Positions 1-6,766 are shown, counted from the first letter of the stretch. The stretch: 6,846 nucleotides of DNA from an uncultured Lachnospiraceae bacterium (GCA_902783095.1 CACZPX010000186.1:1-6846); one strand, 5' to 3'. Translations and numbers: made by a program. The notes: generated by a model from the letters alone, not told the origin.

Positions 1-1049
1 TGTACAAGCTTTCCGGCCACTGGGATCACTATCTGGACGGCATGTTCGTGATCGGCGATCCGCAGGATAAGGACGTGCTGGCGCTGCGCCCCATGACCTG
101 CCCCTTCCAGTATTTCGTGTACAAGGCCACGCAGCATTCCTACCGCGACCTGCCCTGCCGTTATTCGGAGACCTCCACGCTGTTCCGCAACGAGGATTCC
201 GGCGAGATGCACGGCTTAACGCGTGTGCGCCAGTTCACCATCTCCGAAGGGCACCTGATCGTCCGTCCGGACCAGATGGCGGAAGAGTTCAAGGGCTGCA
301 TGGCGCTTGCCAAGTACTGCCTGGAGACGCTGGGCGTGGAAGAGGACGTGACCTATCATCTGTCCAAGTGGGATCCGAACAACCGCGAAAAGTACATCGG
401 CAACCCGGAGGACTGGGAAGCCAGTGAAAAGCATATCCGCGACATCCTGATCGAACTCGGCATTAGCTTTACCGAGGACGTGGGCGAGGCGGCCTTCTAC
501 GGCCCCAAGGTCGACATCAACGCCAAGAACGTGTACGGCAAGGAAGACACGATGATCACCATCCAGTGGGACGCCCTGCTTGCCGAACAGTATGATATGT
601 ACTACATCGACGAGAACGGCAACAAGGTCCGCCCGTATATCATCCACCGCACCAGCATGGGTTGCTACGAGCGCACGCTGGCCTGGCTGATCGAAAAGTA
701 CGCCGGCAAGTTCCCCACCTGGCTCTGCCCGGAACAGGTGCGCGTGCTGCCCATCTCCGAAAAGTACCAGGCGTACGCGGAAGAGGTCTGCAAGACCATG
801 AAGAAGGCCGGCATCCGCGCGGAAGTGGACCGCCGCTCCGAAAAGATCGGCTTCAAGATCCGCGAGGCCCGTATGGACAAGCTGCCCTACATGCTGATCG
901 TGGGCGAGAAGGAGGCCGAAAACGGCACCGTCTCCGTACGCAGCCGGTTTAAGGGCGACGAAGGCGCGCAGGAACTGGACGCCTTCATGGCTGCCATTCT
1001 GGAGGAGATCAACAACAAGACCATCAGAAAGGTGGAAGTGGAAGACTAA
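1..1049 (+). CDS. thrS: threonyl-tRNA synthetase, C-terminal part (5' end outside window)
   Basis: This class II aminoacyl-tRNA synthetase charges tRNA-Thr with threonine in the cytoplasm. The frame is already open at base 3 and reads YKLSGHWDHYLDGMF, a class II motif 1 region, so the ATG at 42 is internal and the gene begins before the window. Motif 2 is visible as LFRNEDSGEMHGLTRVRQF. Motif 3 is visible as GCYERTLAWLIEKYAG. The three expected zinc ligands of the catalytic core are present: Cys in MTCPF (bases 99-101), His in SEGH (252-254) and His in IIHRTS (645-647). An anticodon-binding domain follows from about base 730 (PEQVRVLPIS) to the stop, with the usual RSEKIGFKIREA segment. The N-terminal TGS and editing domains, if present, lie upstream and cannot be judged. 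MTCPFQ instead of the E. coli-like MNCP, and SEGH instead of DDAH, match the clostridial subgroup as I remember it. The TAA at 1047-1049 is 24 nt from the next start, in the same frame. Confidence 0.97.
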   Translation, partial: YKLSGHWDHYLDGMFVIGDPQDKDVLALRPMTCPFQYFVYKATQHSYRDLPCRYSETSTLFRNEDSGEMHGLTRVRQFTISEGHLIVRPDQMAEEFKGCMALAKYCLETLGVEEDVTYHLSKWDPNNREKYIGNPEDWEASEKHIRDILIELGISFTEDVGEAAFYGPKVDINAKNVYGKEDTMITIQWDALLAEQYDMYYIDENGNKVRPYIIHRTSMGCYERTLAWLIEKYAGKFPTWLCPEQVRVLPISEKYQAYAEEVCKTMKKAGIRAEVDRRSEKIGFKIREARMDKLPYMLIVGEKEAENGTVSVRSRFKGDEGAQELDAFMAAILEEINNKTIRKVEVED

Positions 1050-1073
1050 AACGGCCGTCTTTCCCGTCGTCTC

Positions 1074-2717
1074 ATGGTCATAACCGATTTTCTGGAACGA
1101 AACGCCAGACTGTACCCCCGCGAGACCGCGCTGGTCGAGATCAGTCCCACCGAGGACCGCGACCACGCGGTCACCTGGCGGGAGGCCAGCCTGATCGAGA
1201 GCGCGCATCCCGACGCCCCCTACCGGCGCGAGATGAACTGGAAGAGCTTTGACAACCGGGCCAACCGCCTGGCAAATCTGCTGCTGTCCCGCGGCGTAAA
1301 ACGCGGCACCAAGGTGGCGATCCTCATGATGAACTGCATCGAGTATCTGCCGGTGTATTTCGGGATCCTGAAGGCCGGCTGCATCGCGGTGCCCATGAAC
1401 TACCGTTATTCTTCGGAGGAGATCCGCTACTGCCTGGATCTGGCGGACGTGGAGATCCTGGTGTTCGGACCGGAGTTTACCGAACGCATGGACGAGGTGC
1501 AGGGGCAGATCCCGCGCGTGCGCATGCAGTTTTACGTGGGCTGCGGCGGCCCCTCCTACACGGAAGAACTCTGGCCGCTGCTCGTCTATTACAACGCCGG
1601 ACCGCCGCCCCTGGAGGTGGACGAGTCGGAGAACGCCGCGATCTACTTTTCGTCCGGGACCACGGGCTTTCCCAAGGCCATCCTGCACACGCACCGGGCA
1701 CTGGTGCATTCCTGCGTGATGGAGCAGAAGCACCACGGGCAGACGCACGGGGACGTCTTTCTGTGCATCCCGCCGCTGTATCACACCGGCGCCAAGATGC
1801 ACTGGTTCGGCAGCCTGATCTGCGGCGGCAAGGCTGTGATCCTGCGCGGCACCAAGCCGAAGTGGATCCTGCGGGCCGTCACGGAGGAAAAGTGCAGCAT
1901 CGTCTGGCTGCTGGTCCCCTGGGCGCAGGACATCCTGGACGGGATCGAGTCGGGCGCCATCAACTTAAACGACTACTACCTGGACCGCTGGCGGCTGATG
2001 CACATCGGCGCGCAGCCGGTGCCGCCCAGTCTCATAAACCGCTGGAAGAAGATCTTTCCGCACCATGAATATGACACCAATTACGGCCTGAGCGAATCTC
2101 TGGGACCGGGCTGCGTGCATCTGGGCGTGGAGAACATCCGCAAGGTCGGCGCCATCGGCAAGGCCGGCTACGGCTGGGAGACCCGCATCGTAAACGACCG
2201 TATGGAAGACGTGGCAATTGGCTGCGTGGGCGAACTGGCGGTAAAAGGGCCCGGCGTGATGGTGGAATACTACAAGAATCCGGACGCCACGCGGGAAACC
2301 TTAAAAGACGGCTGGCTGATGACCGGCGATATGGCCAGGCAGGACGACGAAGGCTTCATCTACCTGGTGGACCGCAAAAAGGATGTGATCATCACCGGCG
2401 GCGAGAACCTGTATCCGGTGGAGATCGAAAACTATATCCGGCGCTTTGACGCGGTCAAGGACGTTGCCGTGATCGGCCTGGCGGACAAACGGCTGGGCGA
2501 GATCGCCGCCGCCGTAGTGGAGCTAAAGGACGGCGAGACCGCTACGGAAGAGGACGTGCGCGCCTTCTGCGAGGGCCTTCCGCGCTACAAGCGGCCGCGG
2601 AAGATCATCCTGGACACGGTGCCGCGCAATCCTACCGGAAAGATCGAAAAACCGCTTCTGCGGCAGCGCTACAACAGCGAACGTCTGGTGGAAAGAGAGA
2701 CGATGCGGCTTGAGTGA
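1074..2717 (+). CDS. acyl-CoA synthetase-like AMP-forming ligase (ANL superfamily)
   Basis: A 547-residue class I adenylate-forming enzyme, about the usual length. The family activates a carboxylate with ATP to an acyl-AMP and usually transfers it to CoA. Core motifs are all visible: the phosphate-binding loop YFSSGTTGFPK (191-201), YGLSES (337-342), TGD (417-419), the hinge DRKKD (433-437), GGENLYPVEIE (442-452), and the C-terminal catalytic lysine K523 in PTGKIEK. An active two-domain enzyme is therefore expected. The acid substrate cannot be read from sequence; fatty acid, aromatic acid and carnitine-type ligases share these motifs. An extra stretch at about residues 24-56 separates the first strand (TALVEI) from the helix WKSFDNRANRLANLL; many relatives have only a short turn here. 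No signal peptide or membrane segment is evident. The ATG at 1074 gives a typical N-terminus (MVITDFLERNARLYP) but has no purine-rich ribosome binding site: the 24 nt after the thrS stop are pyrimidine-rich. Coupling to thrS translation is a possible explanation. The stop overlaps the rluF start. Confidence 0.93.
   Translation: MVITDFLERNARLYPRETALVEISPTEDRDHAVTWREASLIESAHPDAPYRREMNWKSFDNRANRLANLLLSRGVKRGTKVAILMMNCIEYLPVYFGILKAGCIAVPMNYRYSSEEIRYCLDLADVEILVFGPEFTERMDEVQGQIPRVRMQFYVGCGGPSYTEELWPLLVYYNAGPPPLEVDESENAAIYFSSGTTGFPKAILHTHRALVHSCVMEQKHHGQTHGDVFLCIPPLYHTGAKMHWFGSLICGGKAVILRGTKPKWILRAVTEEKCSIVWLLVPWAQDILDGIESGAINLNDYYLDRWRLMHIGAQPVPPSLINRWKKIFPHHEYDTNYGLSESLGPGCVHLGVENIRKVGAIGKAGYGWETRIVNDRMEDVAIGCVGELAVKGPGVMVEYYKNPDATRETLKDGWLMTGDMARQDDEGFIYLVDRKKDVIITGGENLYPVEIENYIRRFDAVKDVAVIGLADKRLGEIAAAVVELKDGETATEEDVRAFCEGLPRYKRPRKIILDTVPRNPTGKIEKPLLRQRYNSERLVERETMRLE
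2692..2712 (+). promoter_or_regulatory. ribosome binding site and TTG start of rluF, overlapping the upstream stop
   Basis: AAAGAGAG at 2692-2699 is a weak Shine-Dalgarno-like sequence 10 nt before the TTG at 2710. The start lies inside the last codons of the adenylate-forming ligase (TGA at 2715-2717), so rluF translation is probably coupled to that gene. The ATG at 2703 is in the upstream frame and belongs to that protein; the GTG at 2714 is in the third frame. Confidence 0.5.
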
Positions 2718-3429
2718 GGAACGGTTGAACCACTATTTAAGCAGGGCCGGCGTGTGCTCCCGCAGGGAGGCGGACCGGCTGATCGAACAGGGACGCGTAT
2801 CGGTAAACGGCGTCCCTGCTTCGCTTGGAACGAAGCTGAACGGCACGGAGACCGTGTCCGTGGACGGAAAGCCGATAGGCGCCGCACCCAAACGCGTGGT
2901 GCTGGCCGTCCATAAGCCAGCCGGCGTGGTCTGTACCACGGCGCGCTTTCCCGGCGAGGTCAACATCGTCGATTTTGTAGGATATCCGGAGCGCCTGTTC
3001 CCGGTGGGCCGGCTGGACAAGGAATCCACCGGGCTGATCCTGCTCACCAACGACGGCGCGCTGTCGCAGAGCATCGCACGCGGGGCCAACCGGCATGAAA
3101 AGGAGTATATCGTGACGGTGAACCGTCCCGTCACGGACGCCTTTTTAGAGTCCATGCGAAGCGGCGTGGCCATTCTGGATACCGTGACCAGACCCTGCGT
3201 GGTGTCCAAACAATCACCCACCTCATTTGCTATCATATTGACACAGGGATTGAACCGGCAGATCCGCCGCATGTGCGAGGCGCTCGGGTACCGCGTCACC
3301 GCCCTGCAGCGCATCCGCGTGATGAACGTCACGCTGGACGGTCTGCCGCAGGGAAAGTGGCGCAGTCTTACGGAGCGGGAACTTGCGGATCTGGAACGTG
3401 CGGCCGGCAGTCCCCGCGGGCATAAGTAA
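2710..3429 (+). CDS. rluF: 23S rRNA pseudouridine synthase, RluF type (RsuA/RluB/E/F family)
   Basis: Converts a uridine of 23S rRNA to pseudouridine; E. coli RluF acts on U2604. The 239-residue protein has an N-terminal S4 RNA-binding domain (about 4-52: RLNHYLSRAGVCSRREADRL and following) and then the catalytic domain. The nucleophilic aspartate is D103 in VGRLDKESTGLILLTNDG, and KEYIV (131-135) is the next conserved block. The segment at 178-206, TQGLNRQIRRMCEALGY followed by ALQRIRVMN, is the region that identifies RluF rather than RluB, RluE or RsuA. E. coli RluF is longer, mainly through a C-terminal tail absent here. The start is a TTG at 2710, overlapping the ligase TGA by 8 nt. No ATG or GTG lies in frame nearby, the TTG gives the expected N-terminus just before the S4 domain, and a purine-rich stretch (AAAGAGAG, 2692-2699) lies 10 nt upstream. 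Target position is inferred from family membership. Confidence 0.93.
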   Translation: MSEERLNHYLSRAGVCSRREADRLIEQGRVSVNGVPASLGTKLNGTETVSVDGKPIGAAPKRVVLAVHKPAGVVCTTARFPGEVNIVDFVGYPERLFPVGRLDKESTGLILLTNDGALSQSIARGANRHEKEYIVTVNRPVTDAFLESMRSGVAILDTVTRPCVVSKQSPTSFAIILTQGLNRQIRRMCEALGYRVTALQRIRVMNVTLDGLPQGKWRSLTERELADLERAAGSPRGHK

Positions 3430-3471
3430 CGGAACAGGCAGCCTGCCAAACGCAGGGAAAGGAAGGATGGC
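3430..3471 (+). promoter_or_regulatory. rluF-ligA spacer with strong Shine-Dalgarno
   Basis: The 42-nt gap ends in GGGAAAGGAAGG (3455-3466), a strong purine-rich ribosome binding site 5 nt before the ATG at 3472. It is the best ribosome binding site within the five-gene run. No convincing terminator or promoter is visible in the gap, so ligA is probably co-transcribed with rluF. A two-codon ORF (ATG GCA TGA at 3467-3475) overlaps the ligA start; it is probably incidental. Confidence 0.65.
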
Positions 3472-5448
3472 ATGAACGGAAAGAAGACCGCAACGGAACG
3501 CATGCGCGAACTCACGGACCTCCTGAACGAGGCTTCCAGAGCCTATTATCAGGAGAGCCGGGAGATCATGTCCAACTTTGAATACGACGCGCTGTATGAC
3601 GAGCTTGCCGCGCTGGAAAAAGAGACCGGCATCACGCTGTCCGGCAGCCCCACGGCGCACGTGGGGTATGAACTCCTGTCCAAACTGCCCAAGGAGGACC
3701 ACGCTTCGCCCATGCTGTCCCTGGACAAGACTAAGGACCCTGCGGCGCTCGCGGCCTGGCTTGGTCATCAGGAGGGCCTGTTGTCCTGGAAGATGGACGG
3801 CCTTACCATCGTCCTCACCTACAGCAACGGCACGCTGCAGAAGGCCGTCACGCGCGGCAACGGCATCACCGGCGAGGTGATCACCAACAACGCGAAGACC
3901 TTTATCAACCTGCCGCTTTCCATCCCCTATAAGGGGGAACTGGTGCTGCGCGGCGAGGCCGTGATCGGCTACAAAGACTTTGAAAAGGTGAACGCCGAGA
4001 TCGGCGACGCGGACGCGCAGTACAAAAACCCGCGCAACCTGTGCAGCGGATCCGTGCGGCAGCTCAACAACGAGATCACCGCAAAGCGGCGCGTGCAGTT
4101 CCACGCCTTTACGCTGGTTTCCTGCCGGGACGTGGACTTTAAAAACAGCCGCGAAGAGCAGTTCAAATGGCTGAAGGCACAGGGCTTTGACGTGGTGTTC
4201 TACCGCCGCGTAAACGCCGCGACCATAGCAGACGCCATCCGCGCCTTTTCGGAGGAGATCGCGCACAACGACATCCCTTCCGACGGTCTGGTTCTTACGC
4301 TGGACGATATCGCCTACGGCGAGAGCCTGGGCGTCACTGCCAAATTCCCGCGCAACGCCATCGCCTTCAAATGGGCGGACGAGGAACAGGAGACGACCCT
4401 TGTGGAAATGGAGTGGAACGCTTCCCGCACCGGCCTCATCACGCCGGTGGCCATCTTTGAACCGGTGGAACTGGAGGGGACCAGCGTAAGCCGCGCAAGC
4501 GTGCACAACGTCAGCATCTACCGCGCCCTAAAGCTCGACAAAGGGGACCGCATCACCGTCTACAAGGCCAATATGATCATTCCGCAGATCTCCGCAAACC
4601 TCACGCAGGGCGGCCCCATGCCGGAACCGGCCTTCTGTCCGGTCTGCGGCGCGCCTACCGTGATCCAGGAAAACGAGGACGTGATGGTCCTCACCTGCCC
4701 CAATCCGGCCTGCGCCGCCAAGCAGATCAAGAGTTTCGACCTCTTTGTGAGCCGCGACGCGATGAACATAGAGGGCATCTCCGAATCCACGCTGGAAAAG
4801 TGGATCGCCGCGGGCTTTCTGCATGATTTTGCGGATCTCTACCGCATTGCCGACCACAGAGACGCGATCGTCGCCATGGAGGGCTTTGGGGAAAAGTCCT
4901 ACGAAAAGCTGAGCCAGGCCATAGAGCGCTCCCGGCATACCACCTTTACCAGGCTGGTCTCCGCGCTGGGGATCGGCGGCATCGGCCCGGCAAACGCCAG
5001 AATGCTGGCGCGCGCCTGCGGCGGCAGCCTGGACGCGCTGCGCGCCATGACGCAGGAGGAACTCTCCGGTATAGACGGCATCGGCCCGGTGCTGGCGGCC
5101 TCCGTCCGCAGCTATTTTGACGATGACAAAAACCGCGCCCTGCTGGCCAGACTTCTTCCGGAACTTACAATAGAAGCGGAAACGGCCCCTGCCGGCGCCG
5201 GCTTTGACGGGCTCACCTTTGTGATCACCGGCAGCGTGGAGCACTTTGCCAACCGCAAGGCGCTGCAGCAGGAGATCGAGAGCCTGGGCGGCAAGGTGTC
5301 CGGCAGCGTCTCCGCCAAAACCAGCTATCTGATCAACAACGACGCGGCGTCCAATTCCACCAAAAACCGTACCGCCCGCGAACTGGGGATCCCGGTCATC
5401 ACGGAGGAAGAGTACCTCGCCTTAAAAAAGGAGCTTGCCGGTGAATAA
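3472..5448 (+). CDS. ligA: NAD+-dependent DNA ligase LigA, divergent clostridial-type
   Basis: Seals nicks in duplex DNA using NAD+ in replication and repair. At 658 residues the architecture is complete. Domain Ia is at about 5-65 (AYY 24-26, FEYDALYDEL 36-45). The nucleotidyltransferase domain has the adenylated lysine K107 in SWKMDG, RGE at 160-162, NPRN...GSVRQ at 186-197, DG at 271-272 and K300 in AFKWAD. The OB fold carries SRTGLITPVAIFEPVELEGT (318-337). A four-cysteine zinc finger follows (C389, C392, C409, C414), then helix-hairpin-helix repeats (about 430-550, with GFGEKS, GIGGIGPANA and GIDGIGPV) and a C-terminal BRCT domain (about 577-652, GLTFVITGSV). Several residues usually conserved in LigA differ: the motif I region reads SWKMDG rather than E-x-KxDG, RGNG replaces RGDG, and T276 sits where a lysine is usual (DGLVLT). 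I recall similar changes, including RGNG, in other clostridial ligases, so activity is still likely. It overlaps the next gene by 8 nt. Confidence 0.95.
   Translation: MNGKKTATERMRELTDLLNEASRAYYQESREIMSNFEYDALYDELAALEKETGITLSGSPTAHVGYELLSKLPKEDHASPMLSLDKTKDPAALAAWLGHQEGLLSWKMDGLTIVLTYSNGTLQKAVTRGNGITGEVITNNAKTFINLPLSIPYKGELVLRGEAVIGYKDFEKVNAEIGDADAQYKNPRNLCSGSVRQLNNEITAKRRVQFHAFTLVSCRDVDFKNSREEQFKWLKAQGFDVVFYRRVNAATIADAIRAFSEEIAHNDIPSDGLVLTLDDIAYGESLGVTAKFPRNAIAFKWADEEQETTLVEMEWNASRTGLITPVAIFEPVELEGTSVSRASVHNVSIYRALKLDKGDRITVYKANMIIPQISANLTQGGPMPEPAFCPVCGAPTVIQENEDVMVLTCPNPACAAKQIKSFDLFVSRDAMNIEGISESTLEKWIAAGFLHDFADLYRIADHRDAIVAMEGFGEKSYEKLSQAIERSRHTTFTRLVSALGIGGIGPANARMLARACGGSLDALRAMTQEELSGIDGIGPVLAASVRSYFDDDKNRALLARLLPELTIEAETAPAGAGFDGLTFVITGSVEHFANRKALQQEIESLGGKVSGSVSAKTSYLINNDAASNSTKNRTARELGIPVITEEEYLALKKELAGE
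5428..5443 (+). promoter_or_regulatory. ribosome binding site and GTG start that set the reductase N-terminus
   Basis: AAGGAG at 5428-5433 lies 7 nt upstream of the GTG at 5441, which is ideal spacing. A TTG at 5435 is in the same frame and would add two residues, but it is only 1 nt from the AAGGAG. The GTG is therefore preferred. It overlaps the last 8 nt of ligA, implying translational coupling. Confidence 0.75.
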
Positions 5449-6589
5449 GCTGGGATTCGGCCTGATGCGCCTGCCGCGGCTGGATCCGAACGATCCTGCC
5501 AAAGTGGATGTAAAAGCAGTGGAACGGATGACGGATCTGCTGCTGTCCCGGGGCTGCCGTTATTTTGACACCGCCTGGGGCTATCAGGGCTATCAGAGCG
5601 AGCGCGTGGTAAAGCAGGTGCTCACGGACCGGTATCCAAGGGAAGCCTTTCAGACAGCTACCAAACTGCACTGTTACTTTGTGAACGACAAGGCAGACCG
5701 GGACAGGATCTTTTTTGAACAGCTCAAAAAGACAGGACTGGAATACTTTGACAACTATCTGCTGCACGATATGAATGCATCCTATCTGCAGCGCTATGAA
5801 GAGCTGGACTGCTTTGCCTGGCTGTCGGAGAAGAAGCAGCAGGGCCTGGTCCGGCGCATCGGTTTTTCCTGCCACGACAGTGCGGAAGTGCTGGAGGGCA
5901 TCCTGAGGGCGCATCCCGAGATGGACTTTGTCCAGCTGCAGATCAACTGGCTGGACTGGGAGAGCGAGGGCATCCAGTCGCGCCGCTGTTATGAGACCGC
6001 TGTAAAGTTCGGAAAGCCGGTGATCGTGATGGAACCGGTCAAGGGCGGAACGCTGGCAAATGTTCCGGAACAGGCAGAGCGTCTGATGAAAGCCCTGCAC
6101 CCGGACCGGAGCATCGCTTCCTGGGCCATCCGCTTTGCGGCAAGCCTGCCCGGTGTGGAACGGGTGCTCTCCGGCATGGGCAGCGAAGAGATGGTACGGG
6201 ATAACCTGCAGAGCGCAGAAGAGGCCGACACTTTCTGTGAAGCGGAGATGGAGGTACTGCGTCAGGCGGCGGATATCCTGCGCCGCAGTCCGGCCGTCGC
6301 CTGCACCGGCTGTGCCTACTGCACGGAGGACTGCCCGGCCAACATCCCCATTCCGCGTTATTTTTCCCTGTACAACAAGGACCTGAAGGAGCCGGAACGG
6401 ACCGCCATGTCCTCCAGCTTTGAGTATTACGATCAGCTCTCACAGTACTTCGGAAAGGCCAGTGCCTGCATCCGCTGCGGAAACTGCGAGGAACGCTGCC
6501 CGCAAAAACTGCCGGTGCGGAATCTGCTGAAAGAGGTGGCCGCCCACTTTGAAAACCGGAACCGGGAGCCGGAGCCGGACGTGATGTGA
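5441..6589 (+). CDS. aldo/keto reductase with C-terminal two-[4Fe-4S] ferredoxin-like domain
   Basis: A 382-residue protein counted from the GTG at 5441. The N-terminal part is an aldo/keto reductase barrel beginning NKLGFGLMRLPRL. The catalytic tetrad of the superfamily can be placed: D43 and Y48 in FDTAWGY, K75 in TATKL and H109 in LLHDM. After the barrel come two cysteine clusters of the form CX2CX2CX3CP, CTGCAYCTEDCP from residue 288 and CIRCGNCEERCP from 343, each expected to bind a [4Fe-4S] cluster. This fusion is a known family in anaerobic bacteria and archaea, annotated only generally; its substrate and electron partner are not known to me. The clusters imply electron transfer to or from the active site rather than simple NADPH-only reduction, which is inference. 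The protein is probably cytoplasmic, as no signal peptide or membrane segment is seen. The C-terminus after the second cluster is short and ends in a charged ENRNREPEPDVM tail. It appears complete and is the last gene before the AT-richer gap. Confidence 0.93.
   Translation: MNKLGFGLMRLPRLDPNDPAKVDVKAVERMTDLLLSRGCRYFDTAWGYQGYQSERVVKQVLTDRYPREAFQTATKLHCYFVNDKADRDRIFFEQLKKTGLEYFDNYLLHDMNASYLQRYEELDCFAWLSEKKQQGLVRRIGFSCHDSAEVLEGILRAHPEMDFVQLQINWLDWESEGIQSRRCYETAVKFGKPVIVMEPVKGGTLANVPEQAERLMKALHPDRSIASWAIRFAASLPGVERVLSGMGSEEMVRDNLQSAEEADTFCEAEMEVLRQAADILRRSPAVACTGCAYCTEDCPANIPIPRYFSLYNKDLKEPERTAMSSSFEYYDQLSQYFGKASACIRCGNCEERCPQKLPVRNLLKEVAAHFENRNREPEPDVM
6556..6579 (+). repeat. short degenerate hexamer repeat at the 3' end of the reductase gene
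   Basis: Four imperfect 6-nt units (CCGGAA, CCGGGA, GCCGGA, GCCGGA) run in tandem and encode the RNREPEP part of the charged tail. GGAGCC is exactly repeated at 6565-6570 and 6571-6576. It is probably simple slippage in a non-conserved tail. Confidence 0.4.
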
Positions 6590-6610
6590 GCCAAAAACCG
6601 ACCGTGTCCG

Positions 6611-6639
6611 TTCATAAGGGAGCCATTTTTAAGGATAAT
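6611..6639 (+). promoter_or_regulatory. candidate sigma-A promoter for the recombinase gene
   Basis: TTCATA at 6611-6616 (4 of 6 to TTGACA) and GATAAT at 6634-6639 (5 of 6 to TATAAT) are separated by exactly 17 nt. Transcription from here would give a leader of roughly 120 nt containing both inverted repeats before the recombinase ATG. The call rests on consensus match alone. Confidence 0.4.
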
Positions 6640-6683
6640 AAATGCAGAGCCGTTTTCAGACATGGATTCGCGCAAAAAAAGGC

Positions 6684-6697
6684 GACATCAGAATGTC
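6684..6697. repeat. 5-bp inverted repeat GACAT/ATGTC with 4-nt loop
   Basis: GACAT at 6684-6688 and ATGTC at 6693-6697 are perfect inverse complements around CAGA. An A-run follows directly. A further direct copy of GACAT is at 6659-6663. This could be a protein-binding half-site pair or a small RNA hairpin; the arms are short. Confidence 0.4.
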
Positions 6698-6705
6698 AAA
6701 AAATC

Positions 6706-6738
6706 ATGTAAAATAGCGGGCTTTCGGCGCTTTTACAT
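6706..6738. repeat. 33-bp dyad with perfect 8-bp arms upstream of the recombinase
   Basis: ATGTAAAA (6706-6713) and TTTTACAT (6731-6738) are perfect inverse complements. Inside them GCG (6716-6718) can pair with CGC (6728-6730), extending the stem with a 2-nt bulge. The dyad is centred on 6722 and ends 6 nt before the Shine-Dalgarno region. It could be a weak bidirectional terminator (A-tract, GC stem, T-tract), a leader hairpin controlling the recombinase, or part of a recombinase attachment site. The sequence does not decide between these. Confidence 0.55.
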
Positions 6739-6744
6739 ACTACA

Positions 6745-6756
6745 AGGAAAGGAGGG
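6745..6756 (+). promoter_or_regulatory. strong Shine-Dalgarno of the serine recombinase
   Basis: AGGAAAGGAGGG includes AAGGAGG (6749-6755), close to the full anti-16S complement, 11 nt before the ATG at 6767. This supports the chosen start and suggests efficient translation once transcript is made. Confidence 0.75.
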
Positions 6757-6766
6757 AGAAGCCAGT

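Larger units (their letters stand above)
6590..6766. other. AT-richer intergenic gap, possible chromosome/element junction
   Basis: This 177-bp gap between the reductase stop and the serine recombinase start has 77 G+C bases by hand count (about 44%), clearly below the neighbouring coding sequence. It is the only sizeable gap in the window. It contains a candidate promoter, several ACAT/ATGT-centred inverted repeats, A-runs (6674-6680, 6698-6703) and a strong Shine-Dalgarno. No tRNA or small ORF with a convincing start is seen. Because the following gene is an integrase-type recombinase, an attachment site could lie here, but no crossover point can be fixed without the other end of the element. 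Confidence 0.5.

Noticed and set aside
216..1802. A 528-codon open frame on the minus strand across thrS and the acyl-CoA ligase
   Set aside because: It lies antisense to two genes with full family motifs, shows no recognisable domain, and has the Val/His/Leu/Gly-rich composition expected from the reverse complement of GC-rich coding sequence.
3467..3475. A two-codon ORF (ATG GCA TGA) overlapping the ligA start
   Set aside because: Too short to carry information, and the ligA ATG has ideal spacing to its own Shine-Dalgarno. Probably chance.
3223..4506. A 427-codon minus-strand open frame across rluF and ligA
   Set aside because: Same reasons: it is a complement shadow of two well-supported genes with no motif of its own.
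6590..6635. A rho-independent terminator right after the reductase, using the ATTTTT run at 6625-6630
   Set aside because: No inverted repeat of useful length precedes the T-run. The dyad at 6706-6738 is the only terminator-like structure, and it is weak.
6433..6675. An 80-codon minus-strand frame starting in the intergenic gap
   Set aside because: Most of it is antisense to the Fe-S domain of the reductase and it shows no family motif.
6709..6714. TAAAAT as a -10 element closer to the recombinase
   Set aside because: No acceptable -35 lies 16-18 nt upstream (GCGACA at 6682-6687 would need a 21-nt spacer). The TTCATA/GATAAT pair at 6611-6639 is better spaced.
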